Assembly (NCBI RefSeq): GCF_000364625.1
Contig: NZ_KB822614.1
Location: forward strand, 32,795 to 96,794
Direction: 5' to 3'
From: Pseudomonas thermotolerans DSM 14292
GTDB taxonomy: Bacteria > Pseudomonadota > Gammaproteobacteria > Pseudomonadales > Pseudomonadaceae
Length of the DNA: 64,000 bases
In this document: one piece after another, positions 49,521 through 59,983 of the stretch
How positions within the stretch are numbered: the stretch's first letter is position 1
How the letters are laid out: each line of letters opens with the position of its first letter
Notes under the pieces: generated by a model
The model's database searches: none
Told to the model about the DNA's origin: nothing
The model's input: only the letters and a program-made list of their open reading frames with translations
Position numbers and translations under genes: made by a program

Positions 49521-50597
49521 ATGCGCGAACGCATGCTGGCAACGGAAAGGGTCAGGGCCGTCGAATGGCGTGACGGCCGGTTGTACCTGCTCGACCAGCG
49601 CCGCCTGCCGTTCGAGGAGCGCTGGCTCGGTCACGATACCGCGGCGGAGGTGGCTGCGGCGATCCGTCACATGGTGGTGCGCGGCGCGCCGGCGATCGGC
49701 ATCGCCGCTGCCTACGGTCTGCTGCTCGGCGTCCGCGACCGGCTGGCGGCCGGCGGCGACTGGCGGGCGGCGCTCGAGGAGGACTTCGCCGAGCTGGCCG
49801 CGGCGCGGCCTACCGCGGTCAACCTGGCCTGGGCGTTGCAGCGCATGCGCGCCCGGCTGGATCGTCTGCGCAACGACGCCGGGGTGCTGGAGGCCCTGGA
49901 GGCCGAGGCGCGGGAGATCCACCAGAGCGACCGCGAGGCCAACCTGACCATGGCCCAGTACGGCGTCGAGCTGATCCGCAAGCACGACAAGGCGCCGCAG
50001 CGCATTCTCACCCACTGCAATGCTGGAGCCCTGGCCACCGGCGGTTTCGGCACCGCCCTCGGGGTGATTCGCGCAGCCTGGCTGGAGGGGCTGGTGGAGC
50101 AGGTCTATGCCGACGAGACCCGGCCCTGGCTGCAGGGCGCGCGACTGACCGCCTGGGAGCTGGCCGGCGAGGGCGTGCCGGTGAGCCTGGTGGCCGACGC
50201 CGCCGCCGCGCATCTGATGAAGACCCGCGGCATCGACTGGGTGATCGTCGGCGCCGACCGGATCACCGCCAACTGCGACGTGGCCAACAAGATCGGCACC
50301 TACCAGTTGGCAGTCAACGCCATGCACCATGGGGTGCGCTTCATGGTGGTGGCGCCCACCTCGACCATCGACATGAGCCTGGACAGCGGTGACGACATCC
50401 CCATCGAGGAGCGCGACGGTCGCGAGCTGCTGGAGATCGGTGGCCAGCCGCTGGCGGCCCGGGTGCCGGCGCTCAACCCGGTGTTCGACGTCACTCCGGC
50501 CGACCTGGTGGACGTGCTGGTCACCGAGCGCGGCGTCATCGAGCGTCCCGATGCCGCCAAGCTGGCCCTTCTGATGTGCCGCAAGCGCCTGCACTGA
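49521..50597 (+). CDS. mtnA: S-methyl-5-thioribose-1-phosphate isomerase
   Basis: A 358-residue isomerase that turns 5-methylthioribose-1-phosphate to the ribulose form. The catalytic cysteine is C166 in H-C-N-A-G-A-L-A-T, and the catalytic aspartate D246 in [18 protein letters not shown] near residue 53 is the phosphate-binding family signature. The ATG at 49521 is preferred over a GTG three bases earlier on the basis of family N-terminus M-R-E-R. Confidence 0.95.
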   Translation: MRERMLATERVRAVEWRDGRLYLLDQRRLPFEERWLGHDTAAEVAAAIRHMVVRGAPAIGIAAAYGLLLGVRDRLAAGGDWRAALEEDFAELAAARPTAVNLAWALQRMRARLDRLRNDAGVLEALEAEAREIHQSDREANLTMAQYGVELIRKHDKAPQRILTHCNAGALATGGFGTALGVIRAAWLEGLVEQVYADETRPWLQGARLTAWELAGEGVPVSLVADAAAAHLMKTRGIDWVIVGADRITANCDVANKIGTYQLAVNAMHHGVRFMVVAPTSTIDMSLDSGDDIPIEERDGRELLEIGGQPLAARVPALNPVFDVTPADLVDVLVTERGVIERPDAAKLALLMCRKRLH

Positions 50598-50839
50598 TCC
50601 GTGCACCCCGCGCGGGTGGCGTACGTCCGGCTCCCGGTGCCCGGCGTCTGCGGAGTAGGAGTGGGCCGCCCTTTGTGGTAACCTCCGGCAGTTCTAAAGC
50701 GGTTGCTCGTGCTCCCCTGACGCATGGCATAACTCTTTGATTTGTCGTGAGTCGTTGCTGGCCAGTGGCCGGCGGCGGCGCGCTTCGCCTCAGTGAAGGA
50801 TGGCGCGGCGTTTCACTAGAAAAAGGAACCAGGCTTCCC

Positions 50840-53581
50840 ATGGGCGAACTGGCCAAAGAAATTCTCCCGGTCAACATCGAAGACGAACTGCGACAGTCCT
50901 ACCTCGACTACGCAATGAGCGTGATCGTCGGGCGTGCCCTGCCGGACGCGCGTGATGGCCTGAAGCCGGTGCACCGGCGCGTGCTCTATGCCATGAGCGA
51001 GCTGGGCAACGACTGGAACAAGCCCTACAAGAAGTCCGCCCGTGTGGTCGGCGACGTGATCGGTAAGTACCACCCGCACGGTGACAGCGCGGTGTACGAC
51101 ACCATCGTGCGCATGGCCCAGCCGTTCTCCCTGCGCTACCTGCTGGTGGATGGTCAGGGCAACTTCGGTTCGGTGGACGGCGACAACGCCGCGGCCATGC
51201 GTTACACCGAGGTGCGCATGGCCAAGCTGGCCCACGAGCTGCTGGCCGACCTGGACAAGGAAACCGTCGACTGGGTGCCCAACTACGACGGCACCGAGCA
51301 GATTCCCGCGGTCCTGCCCACCAAGATCCCCAACCTGCTGGTCAACGGCTCCAGCGGCATCGCCGTGGGCATGGCCACCAACATTCCGCCGCACAACCTC
51401 GGCGAGGTGATCGACGGCTGCCTGGCGCTGATCGAGAACCCGGAGCTCTCCGTCGACGAACTGATGCAGTACATCCCCGGCCCGGACTTCCCCACCGCGG
51501 GGATCATCAACGGCCGCGCCGGCATCGTCGAGGCCTACCGCACCGGTCGCGGGCGCATCTACATCCGCGCCCGCGCCGAGATCGAGGACATCGAGAAGGG
51601 CGGTTCGCGGCAGCAGATCGTCATCACCGAGCTGCCCTACCAGCTGAACAAGGCGCGGCTGATCGAGAAGATCGCCGAGCTGGTGAAAGAGAAGAAGATC
51701 GAGGGCATCACCGAGCTGCGCGACGAGTCCGACAAGGACGGCATGCGCGTGGTCATCGAGCTGCGCCGCGGCGAGGTCGGCGAGGTGGTCCTCAACAACC
51801 TCTACGCCCAGACCCAACTGCAGAGCGTGTTCGGCATCAACGTGGTGGCCCTGGTCGACGGCCAGCCGAAGACCCTGAACCTCAAGGACATGCTCGAGGT
51901 GTTCATCCGCCACCGTCGCGAAGTGGTGACCCGGCGGACCGTCTTCGAGCTGCGCAAGGCCCGCGAGCGCGGTCACATCCTCGAAGGCCAGGCGGTGGCA
52001 CTGTCCAACATCGACCCGGTGATCGAGCTGATCAAGACCTCGCCGACCCCGGCCGAGGCCAAGGAGCGTCTGATCGCCACCCCCTGGGAGTCCAGCGCCG
52101 TGCAGGCGATGGTCGAGCGCGCCGGCGCCGAGGCCTGCCGTCCCGAGGACCTGGATCCGCAGTACGGCCTGCGCGACGGCAAGTACTACCTGTCCCCGGA
52201 GCAGGCCCAGGCCATCCTCGATCTGCGCCTGCACCGCCTGACCGGTCTGGAGCACGAGAAGCTGCTCGCCGAGTACCAGGAGATCCTCGCCCTGATCGGC
52301 GAACTGATCCGCATCCTGACCAGCCCCGAGCGCCTCATGGAAGTGATCCGCGAGGAGCTGGAGAAGGTCAAGGCCGAGTTCGGAGACGCCCGCCGCACCG
52401 AGATCCGCGCCGCCCAGGAAGACCTCACCGTGGCCGACCTGATCCCCGAGGAAGAGCGCGTGGTGACCATCTCCCACGGCGGCTACGCGAAGAGCCAGCC
52501 GCTGGCCGCCTACCAGGCGCAGCGCCGCGGCGGCAAGGGCAAGTCGGCCACCGGAGTGAAGGACGAGGACTACATCGAACATCTGGTGGTGGCCAACAGC
52601 CATGCGACCCTGCTGCTGTTCTCCAGCAAGGGCAAGGTCTACTGGCTGCGCACCTTCGAGATTCCCGAGGCATCGCGCACAGCCCGCGGCCGTCCGCTGG
52701 TCAACCTGCTGCCCCTGGAAGAGGGCGAGCGCATCACCGCGGTCCTGCAGGTGGACCTGGAGGCCCTGCAACGGGAGGCCGACGAGGAGGACCTGGAGGA
52801 AGAAACCGCCAGCGCCGTGATCGAGGGCGAGCTGGTCGAGGCGGAAGCCGAGGACGCCGACGGCGATACCCCGGAACTGGTCGCCGAGCCCACCGGCGCC
52901 TACATCTTCATGGCCACCGCCTTCGGTACCGTGAAGAAGACCCCGCTGTCGCAGTTCAGCCGTCCGCGTTCCAGCGGCCTGATCGCCCTGCGCCTGGACG
53001 AGGGCGATACCCTGATCGCCGCCGCCATCACCGACGGCGCCCGCGAGGTCATGCTGTTCTCCAGCGGCGGCAAGGTGCTGCGCTTCGCCGAGAGCCTGGT
53101 CCGCCCCATGGGACGGACCGCCCGCGGCGTGCGCGGCATGCGCCTGCCGGAAGGCCAGCGGCTGATCTCCATGCTGATCCCCGAGTCGGGGGCGCAGATC
53201 CTCACCGCCTCCGAGCGCGGCTACGGCAAGCGCACCGAGCTGGGCAAGTTCCCGCGCCGCGGGCGTGGCGGCCAGGGGGTGATCGCCATGGTGATCAACG
53301 AGCGCAACGGCCCGCTGGTCGGCGCCGTGCAGGTCCAGGAAGGCGAGGAGATCATGCTGATCTCCGACCAGGGCACCCTGGTCCGCACCCGCGTCGACGA
53401 GGTCCGCGGGGCGGGGCGCAACACCCAGGGCGTGATTCTCATCAAGCTGGCCGAAGACGAGAAGCTGGTCGGCCTGGAACGCGTACAGGAGCCTTCCGGC
53501 GGCGACGAAGACGAGCTGGACGGCGAACAAACCGATGTAGTGGCGCCGGAGGTCGACGCCACCCCGAGCAACGAAGAGTGA
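50840..53581 (+). CDS. gyrA: DNA gyrase subunit A
   Basis: A 913-residue subunit. The breakage-reunion domain has the catalytic tyrosine region (A-A-A-M-R-Y-T-E near residue 122). The C-terminal beta-pinwheel carries the GyrA-box-like Q-x-R-G-G-K-G (Q-R-R-G-G-K-G-K near residue 560). The quinolone-site residues are Ser83 and Asp87, a wild-type combination. An acidic insert of about 35 residues (~647-685) breaks the C-terminal domain, as in other Pseudomonas GyrA proteins. The 242 bases upstream hold no gene. It is followed by serC after 7 bases. Confidence 0.98.
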   Translation: MGELAKEILPVNIEDELRQSYLDYAMSVIVGRALPDARDGLKPVHRRVLYAMSELGNDWNKPYKKSARVVGDVIGKYHPHGDSAVYDTIVRMAQPFSLRYLLVDGQGNFGSVDGDNAAAMRYTEVRMAKLAHELLADLDKETVDWVPNYDGTEQIPAVLPTKIPNLLVNGSSGIAVGMATNIPPHNLGEVIDGCLALIENPELSVDELMQYIPGPDFPTAGIINGRAGIVEAYRTGRGRIYIRARAEIEDIEKGGSRQQIVITELPYQLNKARLIEKIAELVKEKKIEGITELRDESDKDGMRVVIELRRGEVGEVVLNNLYAQTQLQSVFGINVVALVDGQPKTLNLKDMLEVFIRHRREVVTRRTVFELRKARERGHILEGQAVALSNIDPVIELIKTSPTPAEAKERLIATPWESSAVQAMVERAGAEACRPEDLDPQYGLRDGKYYLSPEQAQAILDLRLHRLTGLEHEKLLAEYQEILALIGELIRILTSPERLMEVIREELEKVKAEFGDARRTEIRAAQEDLTVADLIPEEERVVTISHGGYAKSQPLAAYQAQRRGGKGKSATGVKDEDYIEHLVVANSHATLLLFSSKGKVYWLRTFEIPEASRTARGRPLVNLLPLEEGERITAVLQVDLEALQREADEEDLEEETASAVIEGELVEAEAEDADGDTPELVAEPTGAYIFMATAFGTVKKTPLSQFSRPRSSGLIALRLDEGDTLIAAAITDGAREVMLFSSGGKVLRFAESLVRPMGRTARGVRGMRLPEGQRLISMLIPESGAQILTASERGYGKRTELGKFPRRGRGGQGVIAMVINERNGPLVGAVQVQEGEEIMLISDQGTLVRTRVDEVRGAGRNTQGVILIKLAEDEKLVGLERVQEPSGGDEDELDGEQTDVVAPEVDATPSNEE

Positions 53582-53588
53582 TACAGAC

Positions 53589-54671
53589 GTGACCAAGCGA
53601 GCCCATAACTTCTGCGCCGGCCCGGCCGCGCTTCCCACTGCCGTCCTGGAGCGTGCCCAGGCAGAAATGCTCGACTGGCAGGGCAAGGGGCTCTCCGTGA
53701 TGGAGATGAGCCATCGCAGCGAGGAGTTCGTCGCCATCGCCGAGAAGGCGGAGCAGGACCTGCGCGAGCTGCTGAACGTGCCCAGCCACTACAAGGTGCT
53801 GTTCATGCAGGGCGGCGCCAGCCAGCAGTTCGCCCAGATCCCCCTGAACCTGCTTCCCGAAGGGGCGACCGCCGACTACGTGGAAACCGGCATCTGGTCG
53901 AAGAAGGCCCTGGAAGAGGCGCGACGCTTCGGCAACGTCAACGTGGCGGCCAGCGGCAAGGCGCTGGACTTCTTCGACATCCCCGCGCAGAGCGAGTGGC
54001 AGCTGACCAAGGGCGCCGCCTATCTGCACTACTGCAGCAACGAGACCATCGGCGGCGTACAGTTCGACTGGGTGCCCGAGGTGGAAGCCCCGCTCGTGGT
54101 GGACATGTCCTCGGACATCCTCTCCCGGCCGATCGACGTGTCCCGGTACGGCATGATCTACGCCGGCGCGCAGAAGAACATCGGCCCCTCCGGCCTGGTG
54201 GTGGCGATCGTCCGCGAGGACCTGATCGGCCACGCCCGGAGCATCTGCCCGACCATGCTCAACTACAAGACCGCCGCCGACAACGGCTCCATGTACAACA
54301 CCCCGGCCACCTATTCCTGGTACCTGGCCGGCCTGGTGTTCGAATGGCTGAAGGAGCAGGGCGGCGTCGCGGCCATGGAGCAGCGCAACCGCGCCAAGAA
54401 GGAACTGCTCTACAAGGCCATCGACAGTAGCGACTTCTACACCAACCCGATCCGGCCGGCGGCACGCTCCTGGATGAACGTGCCGTTCCGCCTGGCCGAC
54501 GAGCGCCTCGACAAGGCCTTCCTGGCCGGCGCCGAGGCCCGTGGCCTGCTCAACCTCAAGGGCCACCGCTCGGTAGGCGGCATGCGCGCCTCCATCTACA
54601 ACGCCCTGGGCCTGGATGCGGTCGAGGCCCTGGTCGCCTACATGGCCGAGTTCGAGAAGGAGCACGCCTGA
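53589..54671 (+). CDS. serC: Phosphoserine aminotransferase
   Basis: A 360-residue PLP enzyme that makes 3-phosphoserine (and acts in pyridoxal phosphate synthesis). The N-terminus N-F-C-A-G-P-A-A-L-P is typical, and the PLP lysine is in A-G-A-Q-K-N-I-G-P near residue 198. The start is GTG at 53589. Only one base separates its stop from pheA, so it is the head of the serC-pheA-hisC-tyrA/aroA-cmk-rpsA supraoperon, as in other pseudomonads. Confidence 0.97.
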   Translation: MTKRAHNFCAGPAALPTAVLERAQAEMLDWQGKGLSVMEMSHRSEEFVAIAEKAEQDLRELLNVPSHYKVLFMQGGASQQFAQIPLNLLPEGATADYVETGIWSKKALEEARRFGNVNVAASGKALDFFDIPAQSEWQLTKGAAYLHYCSNETIGGVQFDWVPEVEAPLVVDMSSDILSRPIDVSRYGMIYAGAQKNIGPSGLVVAIVREDLIGHARSICPTMLNYKTAADNGSMYNTPATYSWYLAGLVFEWLKEQGGVAAMEQRNRAKKELLYKAIDSSDFYTNPIRPAARSWMNVPFRLADERLDKAFLAGAEARGLLNLKGHRSVGGMRASIYNALGLDAVEALVAYMAEFEKEHA

Positions 54672-54672
54672 C

Positions 54673-55770
54673 ATGAGCGACGTCGATCAGCTCAAGGCCC
54701 TGCGCGTGCGCATCGACAGCCTCGACGAGAAGATCCTCGAGCTGATCAGCGAACGCGCCCGCTGCGCCCAGGAAGTGGCGCGGGTGAAGATGCAGAACCT
54801 GGCCGAGGGCGAGAAGCCGGTGTTCTACCGGCCGGAGCGCGAGGCCTGGGTGCTCAAGCACATCATGGAACTGAACAAGGGGCCGCTGGGCAACGAGGAG
54901 ATCGCCCGGTTGTTCCGCGAGATCATGTCCTCCTGCCTGGCCCTGGAGCAGCCGCTCAAGGTGGCCTACCTGGGCCCGGAGGGCACCTTCAGCCAGGCGG
55001 CGGCGATGAAGCACTTCGGCCACGCGGTGATCAGCGTGCCCATGGCGGCGATCGACGAGGTGTTCCGCGAAGTGGCCGCCGGTGCGGTGAACTTCGGCGT
55101 GGTGCCGGTGGAAAACTCCACCGAGGGCGCCATCAACCACACCCTGGACAGCTTCCTCGAGCACGACCTGGTGATCTGCGGCGAGGTGGAGCTGCGCATC
55201 CACCACCACCTGCTGGTGGGCGAGAACACCCAGACCGAGAAGATCTCCCGGATCTATTCCCACGCCCAGTCCCTGGCCCAGTGCCGCAAGTGGCTGGACG
55301 CCCACTACCCGAACGTCGAGCGCGTGGCGGTGTCCAGCAACGCGGATGCCGCCAAGCGGGTGAAGAGCGAGTGGAACAGCGCGGCGATCGCCGGCGACAT
55401 GGCGGCCAAGCTGTACGGCCTGACCAAGCTCTACGAGAAGATCGAGGACCGCCCGGACAACTCCACGCGCTTCCTGATCATCGGCAACCAGGAAGTGCCG
55501 CCGACCGGCGACGACAAGACCTCCATCATCGTCTCCATGCGCAACAAGCCCGGAGCCCTGCATGAGCTGCTGGTACCCTTCCACACCAACGGCATCGACC
55601 TGACCCGCATCGAGACCCGGCCGTCGCGCAGCGGCAAGTGGACCTACGTGTTCTTCATCGACTTCGTCGGCCACCACAAGGACCCGCTGATCAAGGACGT
55701 GCTGGAAAAGATCAACCAGGACGCCGTGGCACTCAAGGTGCTGGGCTCCTATCCCAAGGCAGTTCTGTAA
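54673..55770 (+). CDS. pheA: Bifunctional chorismate mutase / prephenate dehydratase (P-protein)
   Basis: A 365-residue protein. The AroQ-type chorismate mutase is at about 5-92 (L-K-A-L-R-V-R-I-D-S-L-D then E-R-A-R-C-A). Prephenate dehydratase follows from about 97 (Y-L-G-P-E-G-T-F-S-Q; V-V-P-V-E-N-S-T-E-G-A-I). A C-terminal ACT domain from about 278 has K-P-G-A-L-H-E-L-L and E-T-R-P-S, the phenylalanine feedback site. It catalyses two steps from chorismate to phenylpyruvate. Confidence 0.97.
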   Translation: MSDVDQLKALRVRIDSLDEKILELISERARCAQEVARVKMQNLAEGEKPVFYRPEREAWVLKHIMELNKGPLGNEEIARLFREIMSSCLALEQPLKVAYLGPEGTFSQAAAMKHFGHAVISVPMAAIDEVFREVAAGAVNFGVVPVENSTEGAINHTLDSFLEHDLVICGEVELRIHHHLLVGENTQTEKISRIYSHAQSLAQCRKWLDAHYPNVERVAVSSNADAAKRVKSEWNSAAIAGDMAAKLYGLTKLYEKIEDRPDNSTRFLIIGNQEVPPTGDDKTSIIVSMRNKPGALHELLVPFHTNGIDLTRIETRPSRSGKWTYVFFIDFVGHHKDPLIKDVLEKINQDAVALKVLGSYPKAVL

Positions 55771-55784
55771 TCTGCAGCGCGCAC

Positions 55785-55825
55785 TGCGTGCCCCGTGCCA
55801 CCTGAGCCAGGGGGTGGGGCACGCA
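55785..55825 (+). other. Hairpin in the pheA-hisC gap
   Basis: TGCGTGCCCC pairs perfectly with GGGGCACGCA across a 21-base loop that contains an alternative CCACC/GGTGG pairing. There is no T-run. It is the only sizable gap inside the supraoperon. Confidence 0.5.
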
Positions 55826-55849
55826 GCCTGAAGCTCGAGGCTTATAGCT

Positions 55850-56962
55850 ATGTCCTGTGATTTCCTCGCCCTGGCCCAGCCGGGAGTGCAAAAGCTGTCC
55901 CCCTACGTACCCGGCAAGCCGGTGGACGAACTGGCCCGCGAACTGGGCCTGGACCCGGCCGGCATCATCAAGCTGGCCAGCAACGAAAACCCGCTCGGTC
56001 CCTCGCCCAGGGTGCTGGAGGCGGTGCGTCGCGAACTTTCGGAACTGACCCGCTATCCGGACGGCAACGGCTTCGAGCTGAAGCAGAAGCTCGCCCAGCG
56101 CTGCGGCGTGCGCCCGGAGCAGGTGACCCTCGGCAACGGCTCCAACGACGTCCTCGACCTGGTGGCCCGCGCCTACCTGGCGCCCGGCCTGAACGCGGTA
56201 TTCAGCGAGCACGCCTTCGCCGTCTACCCGATCGCCACCCAGGCGGTCGGCGCCCAGGGCAAGGTAGTGCCGGCCCGTGACTACGGCCACGACCTGGAGG
56301 CCATGCTCGCCGCCATCGACGCGCAGACCCGCGTGGTGTTCATCGCCAACCCCAACAACCCGACCGGCACCTGGTTCGGCCCTCAGGCCCTGGCCGACTT
56401 CCTCGCCCGGGTGCCGGAACAGGTGCTGGTGGTGCTCGACGAGGCCTACATCGAATACGCCTCCGGCGACGAGCTGCCGAACGGCCTCGACTATCTGGCC
56501 CGGTACCCGAACCTGCTGGTCTCCCGCACCTTCTCCAAGGCATATGGCCTGGCCGCCTTGCGGGTCGGCTACGGGCTGTCCTCGCCGCAGGTGGCCGACG
56601 TGCTCAACCGCGTGCGCCAGCCGTTCAACGTCAACAGCCTGGCCCTGGCGGCCGCCTGTGCGGCGCTGGACGACAGCGACTACCTGGCCGAGAGCCGACG
56701 GATCAACGATGCCGGCATGCGCCAGCTGGAGGAGGGCTTCCGCGCCCTGGGTCTGAAGTGGATTCCCTCCAAGGGCAACTTCATCGCCGTGGACTTCGGC
56801 CGCGATGCTGCGCCGATCAATCAGGCGCTGCTGGCCGCCGGGGTGATCGTCCGCCCGGTAGCCGGCTACGGCATGCCCACCTTCCTGCGCGTCTCCATCG
56901 GTACCGAGGCGGAGAACGCCCGCTTCCTCGAGGTGCTGGGGCAGGTACTGGCCCGTGGTTGA
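55850..56962 (+). CDS. hisC: Histidinol-phosphate / aromatic aminotransferase
   Basis: A 370-residue PLP enzyme with the PLP lysine in T-F-S-K-A-Y-G-L near residue 230 and S-N-E-N-P-L-G-P near 45. In the aroA/tyrA context this copy (HisC2 in P. aeruginosa) is likely to transaminate phenylpyruvate or hydroxyphenylpyruvate as well as imidazole acetol phosphate. Its last eight bases overlap the tyrA-aroA start. Confidence 0.93.
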   Translation: MSCDFLALAQPGVQKLSPYVPGKPVDELARELGLDPAGIIKLASNENPLGPSPRVLEAVRRELSELTRYPDGNGFELKQKLAQRCGVRPEQVTLGNGSNDVLDLVARAYLAPGLNAVFSEHAFAVYPIATQAVGAQGKVVPARDYGHDLEAMLAAIDAQTRVVFIANPNNPTGTWFGPQALADFLARVPEQVLVVLDEAYIEYASGDELPNGLDYLARYPNLLVSRTFSKAYGLAALRVGYGLSSPQVADVLNRVRQPFNVNSLALAAACAALDDSDYLAESRRINDAGMRQLEEGFRALGLKWIPSKGNFIAVDFGRDAAPINQALLAAGVIVRPVAGYGMPTFLRVSIGTEAENARFLEVLGQVLARG

Positions 56963-59174
56963 GCGTCCGCTGAACCGCCTGGTGGTGATCGGCCTGGGCC
57001 TGATCGGCGGCTCCTTCGCCAAGGGGCTGCGTGACAAGGGCCTGTTCCGCGAGGTGGTCGGCGTCGATCTGGACGCCGAATCGCGCCGCCTGGCGGTGGA
57101 GCTGGGCGTGGTGGACCGCTGCGAGACCGACCTGGCCGCCGCCTGCCGCGGCGCCGACGTGATCCAGCTGGCGGTGCCGATCCTTGCCATGGAGAAGCTC
57201 CTCGGCGAGCTGGCCCGCCTCGATTTGGGCGAGGCGGTGCTCACCGACGTGGGCAGCGCCAAGGGCAACGTGGTGCGCGCCGCCCGCGAGTCCTTCGGCG
57301 GCGTGCCGGCGCGCTTCGTGCCCGGCCATCCGATCGCCGGCTCGGAGCGGAGCGGGGTGGAGGCGGCCAACGGCGAGCTGTTCCGCCGTCACAAGGTGAT
57401 CCTCACCCCGCTGGAAGGCAACGACCCGGCGGCCCTGGCGCTGATCGACCGCCTGTGGCGAGCCCTGGGCGCCGACGTGGAGCACATGGAGGTCGAGCAC
57501 CACGACGAGGTGCTGGCCGCCACCAGCCACCTGCCGCACCTGCTGGCCTTCGCGCTGGTCGACTCGCTGGCCAAGCGCAACGAGAACCTGGAGATATTCC
57601 GCTATGCCGCCGGCGGCTTCCGCGATTTCACGCGGATCGCCGGCAGCGACCCGGTGATGTGGCACGACATCTTCCTCGCCAATCGCCAGGCGGTATTGCG
57701 TACCCTGGACGCATTTCGCGACGACCTCGACGCCCTGCGCGACGCGGTCGACGCTGGGGACGGGCACAAGCTGCTCGGCGTGTTCACCCGCGCCCGCTTC
57801 GCCCGTGAGCATTTCAGCAAAATCCTGGCCCGCAGGGCCTATGTGGACGCCATGCACTCGAACGACCTGATCTACCTTGCCAATCCCGGTGGCTCCCTCT
57901 CCGGCCGCATCCGCGTGCCCGGCGACAAGTCCATCTCGCACCGCTCGATCATGCTCGGCTCGCTGGCCGAAGGTACCACCCAGGTCGAGGGCTTCCTCGA
58001 AGGCGAGGACGCCTTGGCCACCCTGCAGGCCTTCCGCGACATGGGCGTGGTCATCGAGGGCCCGCACCACGGCAAGGTGACCATCCACGGCGTTGGCCTG
58101 CACGGCCTCAAGCCGCCGCCCGGCCCGCTCTACCTGGGCAACTCGGGCACCTCCATGCGCCTGCTTTCCGGCCTGCTCGCCGCCCAGCCGTTCGATACCG
58201 TGCTGACCGGCGACGCCTCGCTGTCCAAGCGGCCGATGAGCCGGGTGGCCAAGCCGCTGCGCGAAATGGGCGCGGTGATCGAGACCGGGCCGGAAGGGCG
58301 TCCGCCGCTGACCATCCGCGGTGGCCAGAAGCTCACCGGCATGCACTACGACATGCCCATGGCCAGCGCCCAGGTGAAATCCTGCCTCCTCCTCGCCGGC
58401 CTCTACGCCGCTGGCGAGACCAGCGTGACCGAGCCGGCGCCGACCCGCGACCACACCGAGCGCATGCTGCGCGGCTTCGGCTACCCGGTGAGCGTGGAAG
58501 GCAGCACCGCCCGCGTCGAGTCCGGCCACAAGCTGGTCGCCACCCACATCGAGGTGCCGGCGGACATCTCCTCGGCGGCCTTCTTCCTGGTCGCGGCGAG
58601 CATCGCCGAAGGCTCCGAGCTGCTCCTCGAGCACGTCGGGGTGAACCCGACCCGTACCGGGGTGATCGACATCCTCAAGCTCATGGGCGCCGACATCACA
58701 CTCGAGAACGAGCGGGAAGTGGGCGGCGAGCCGGTGGCGGACATCCGCGTGCGTTCCGCTAAGCTGAAAGGGATCGACATCCCCGAGGACCTGGTGCCGC
58801 TGGCCATCGACGAGTTCCCGGTGCTGTTCGTCGCCGCCGCCTGCGCCGAGGGACGCACCGTGCTGCGTGGCGCCGAGGAGCTGCGGGTCAAGGAATCCGA
58901 CCGCATCCAGGTGATGGCGGATGGCCTGAACGCCCTGGGCGTCAAGGCCGAGCCCACCGCCGACGGCATCATCATCGAGGGCGGTCCGATCGGCGGCGGC
59001 GAGGTATGGAGCCATGGCGACCACCGCATCGCCATGTCCTTCAGCGTGGCCGCGCTGCGCGCCACGGCGCCGATTCGCATCCACGACTGCGCCAACGTCG
59101 CCACCTCGTTCCCGAACTTCATCGGCCTGGCCAATCAGGCCGGGATCCGCGTCAGCGTAGAAGGTGAAAACTGA
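56955..59174 (+). CDS. tyrA-aroA: Fused prephenate dehydrogenase / EPSP synthase
   Basis: A 739-residue bifunctional protein in one uninterrupted frame. Residues 1-295 are TyrA ([10 protein letters not shown] near residue 10; H-P-I-A-G-S-E near 125), making the tyrosine precursor. Residues from about 303 are AroA, with G-D-K-S-I-S-H-R near 322, G-N-S-G-T-S near 394, S-K-R-P-M-S-R, S-A-Q-V-K-S and a C-terminal E-L-R-V-K-E-S-D. The AroA half resembles class II (CP4-like) EPSP synthases more than E. coli AroA. The start is GTG at 56955. It overlaps cmk by one base. Confidence 0.95.
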   Translation: MVERPLNRLVVIGLGLIGGSFAKGLRDKGLFREVVGVDLDAESRRLAVELGVVDRCETDLAAACRGADVIQLAVPILAMEKLLGELARLDLGEAVLTDVGSAKGNVVRAARESFGGVPARFVPGHPIAGSERSGVEAANGELFRRHKVILTPLEGNDPAALALIDRLWRALGADVEHMEVEHHDEVLAATSHLPHLLAFALVDSLAKRNENLEIFRYAAGGFRDFTRIAGSDPVMWHDIFLANRQAVLRTLDAFRDDLDALRDAVDAGDGHKLLGVFTRARFAREHFSKILARRAYVDAMHSNDLIYLANPGGSLSGRIRVPGDKSISHRSIMLGSLAEGTTQVEGFLEGEDALATLQAFRDMGVVIEGPHHGKVTIHGVGLHGLKPPPGPLYLGNSGTSMRLLSGLLAAQPFDTVLTGDASLSKRPMSRVAKPLREMGAVIETGPEGRPPLTIRGGQKLTGMHYDMPMASAQVKSCLLLAGLYAAGETSVTEPAPTRDHTERMLRGFGYPVSVEGSTARVESGHKLVATHIEVPADISSAAFFLVAASIAEGSELLLEHVGVNPTRTGVIDILKLMGADITLENEREVGGEPVADIRVRSAKLKGIDIPEDLVPLAIDEFPVLFVAAACAEGRTVLRGAEELRVKESDRIQVMADGLNALGVKAEPTADGIIIEGGPIGGGEVWSHGDHRIAMSFSVAALRATAPIRIHDCANVATSFPNFIGLANQAGIRVSVEGEN

Positions 59175-59863
59175 TGAACAACCGGACTCCGGTCATCACC
59201 ATCGACGGGCCCAGCGGCTCCGGCAAGGGCACGGTCGCCGGCCTGCTGGCCAAGCGTCTGGGCTGGAAGCTGCTGGATTCCGGGGCGCTCTACCGCCTGC
59301 TGGCCTTCGCCGCGCGCAACCACGGCGTCGACCTCACCAACGAAGAGGCCCTCAGGGTGCTGGCCGCCCACCTGGACGTGCAGTTCGTCGCCGCCGAAGG
59401 CGGCCAGCCGCAGCGCATCATCCTCGAAGGGGAGGAGGTGACCGACGTGATCCGCACCGAGCAGGTCGGTGCCGGCGCCTCCCAGGTCGCCGCCCTGCCG
59501 GCGGTGCGCGAGGCCCTGCTGCAGCGCCAGCGGGCCTTCCGCGAACCGCCGGGGCTGATCGCCGACGGCCGCGACATGGGCACCGTGGTGTTCCCCGACG
59601 CGCCGCTGAAGATCTTTCTGACCGCCAGCGCGGAGGAAAGGGCACGCAGGCGCTATCTTCAGTTGAAGGCCAAGGGGCAGGATGTTAATCTAGCGAGTCT
59701 GCTAGAAGAGATTCGCGAACGCGATGAGCGCGACATGCAGCGAGCTGTCGCTCCGCTCAAGCCGGCGCCCGACGCGGTCCAACTGGACTCGACCGAACTC
59801 TCCATCGAGCAGGTGCTGGAACGCATCTTGAGCGAAGTCGCCGATCGCGACCTTGCCGGATGA
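59174..59863 (+). CDS. cmk: Cytidylate kinase
   Basis: A 229-residue P-loop kinase (G-P-S-G-S-G-K-G-T near residue 13) that phosphorylates CMP and dCMP. Further marks are [15 protein letters not shown] and the C-terminal R-D-E-R-D-x-x-R lid. The start overlaps the tyrA-aroA stop (TGATG). It is followed by rpsA after 120 bases, the widespread cmk-rpsA pairing. Confidence 0.97.
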   Translation: MNNRTPVITIDGPSGSGKGTVAGLLAKRLGWKLLDSGALYRLLAFAARNHGVDLTNEEALRVLAAHLDVQFVAAEGGQPQRIILEGEEVTDVIRTEQVGAGASQVAALPAVREALLQRQRAFREPPGLIADGRDMGTVVFPDAPLKIFLTASAEERARRRYLQLKAKGQDVNLASLLEEIRERDERDMQRAVAPLKPAPDAVQLDSTELSIEQVLERILSEVADRDLAG

Positions 59864-59866
59864 CCA

Positions 59867-59906
59867 GGGAAGCGCTTGGGATACCAGTCAAAGCCCGGCG
59901 CTTTCC
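59867..59906 (+). promoter_or_regulatory. Hairpin in the rpsA leader
   Basis: GGGAAGCGC pairs with GCGCTTTCC (one G-T pair) across a 22-base loop, in the 120-base cmk-rpsA gap. Ribosomal protein S1 represses its own message in E. coli through a structured leader, so this is a candidate site. Confidence 0.45.
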
Positions 59907-59983
59907 TTGACTCAAACGACCCCACATTGGGCTGGAATGTGGCAGATGGGCGGATGGTCGCCCCGATCAATTCAGGAATCAAC

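Noticed and set aside
50673..50731. Sigma-70 promoter candidates for gyrA
   Set aside because: TTGTGG and TTGCTC each lack a convincing -10 box at proper spacing.
50816..53737. 973-codon open frame on the minus strand opposite gyrA
   Set aside because: An antisense shadow of gyrA with no recognisable protein family.
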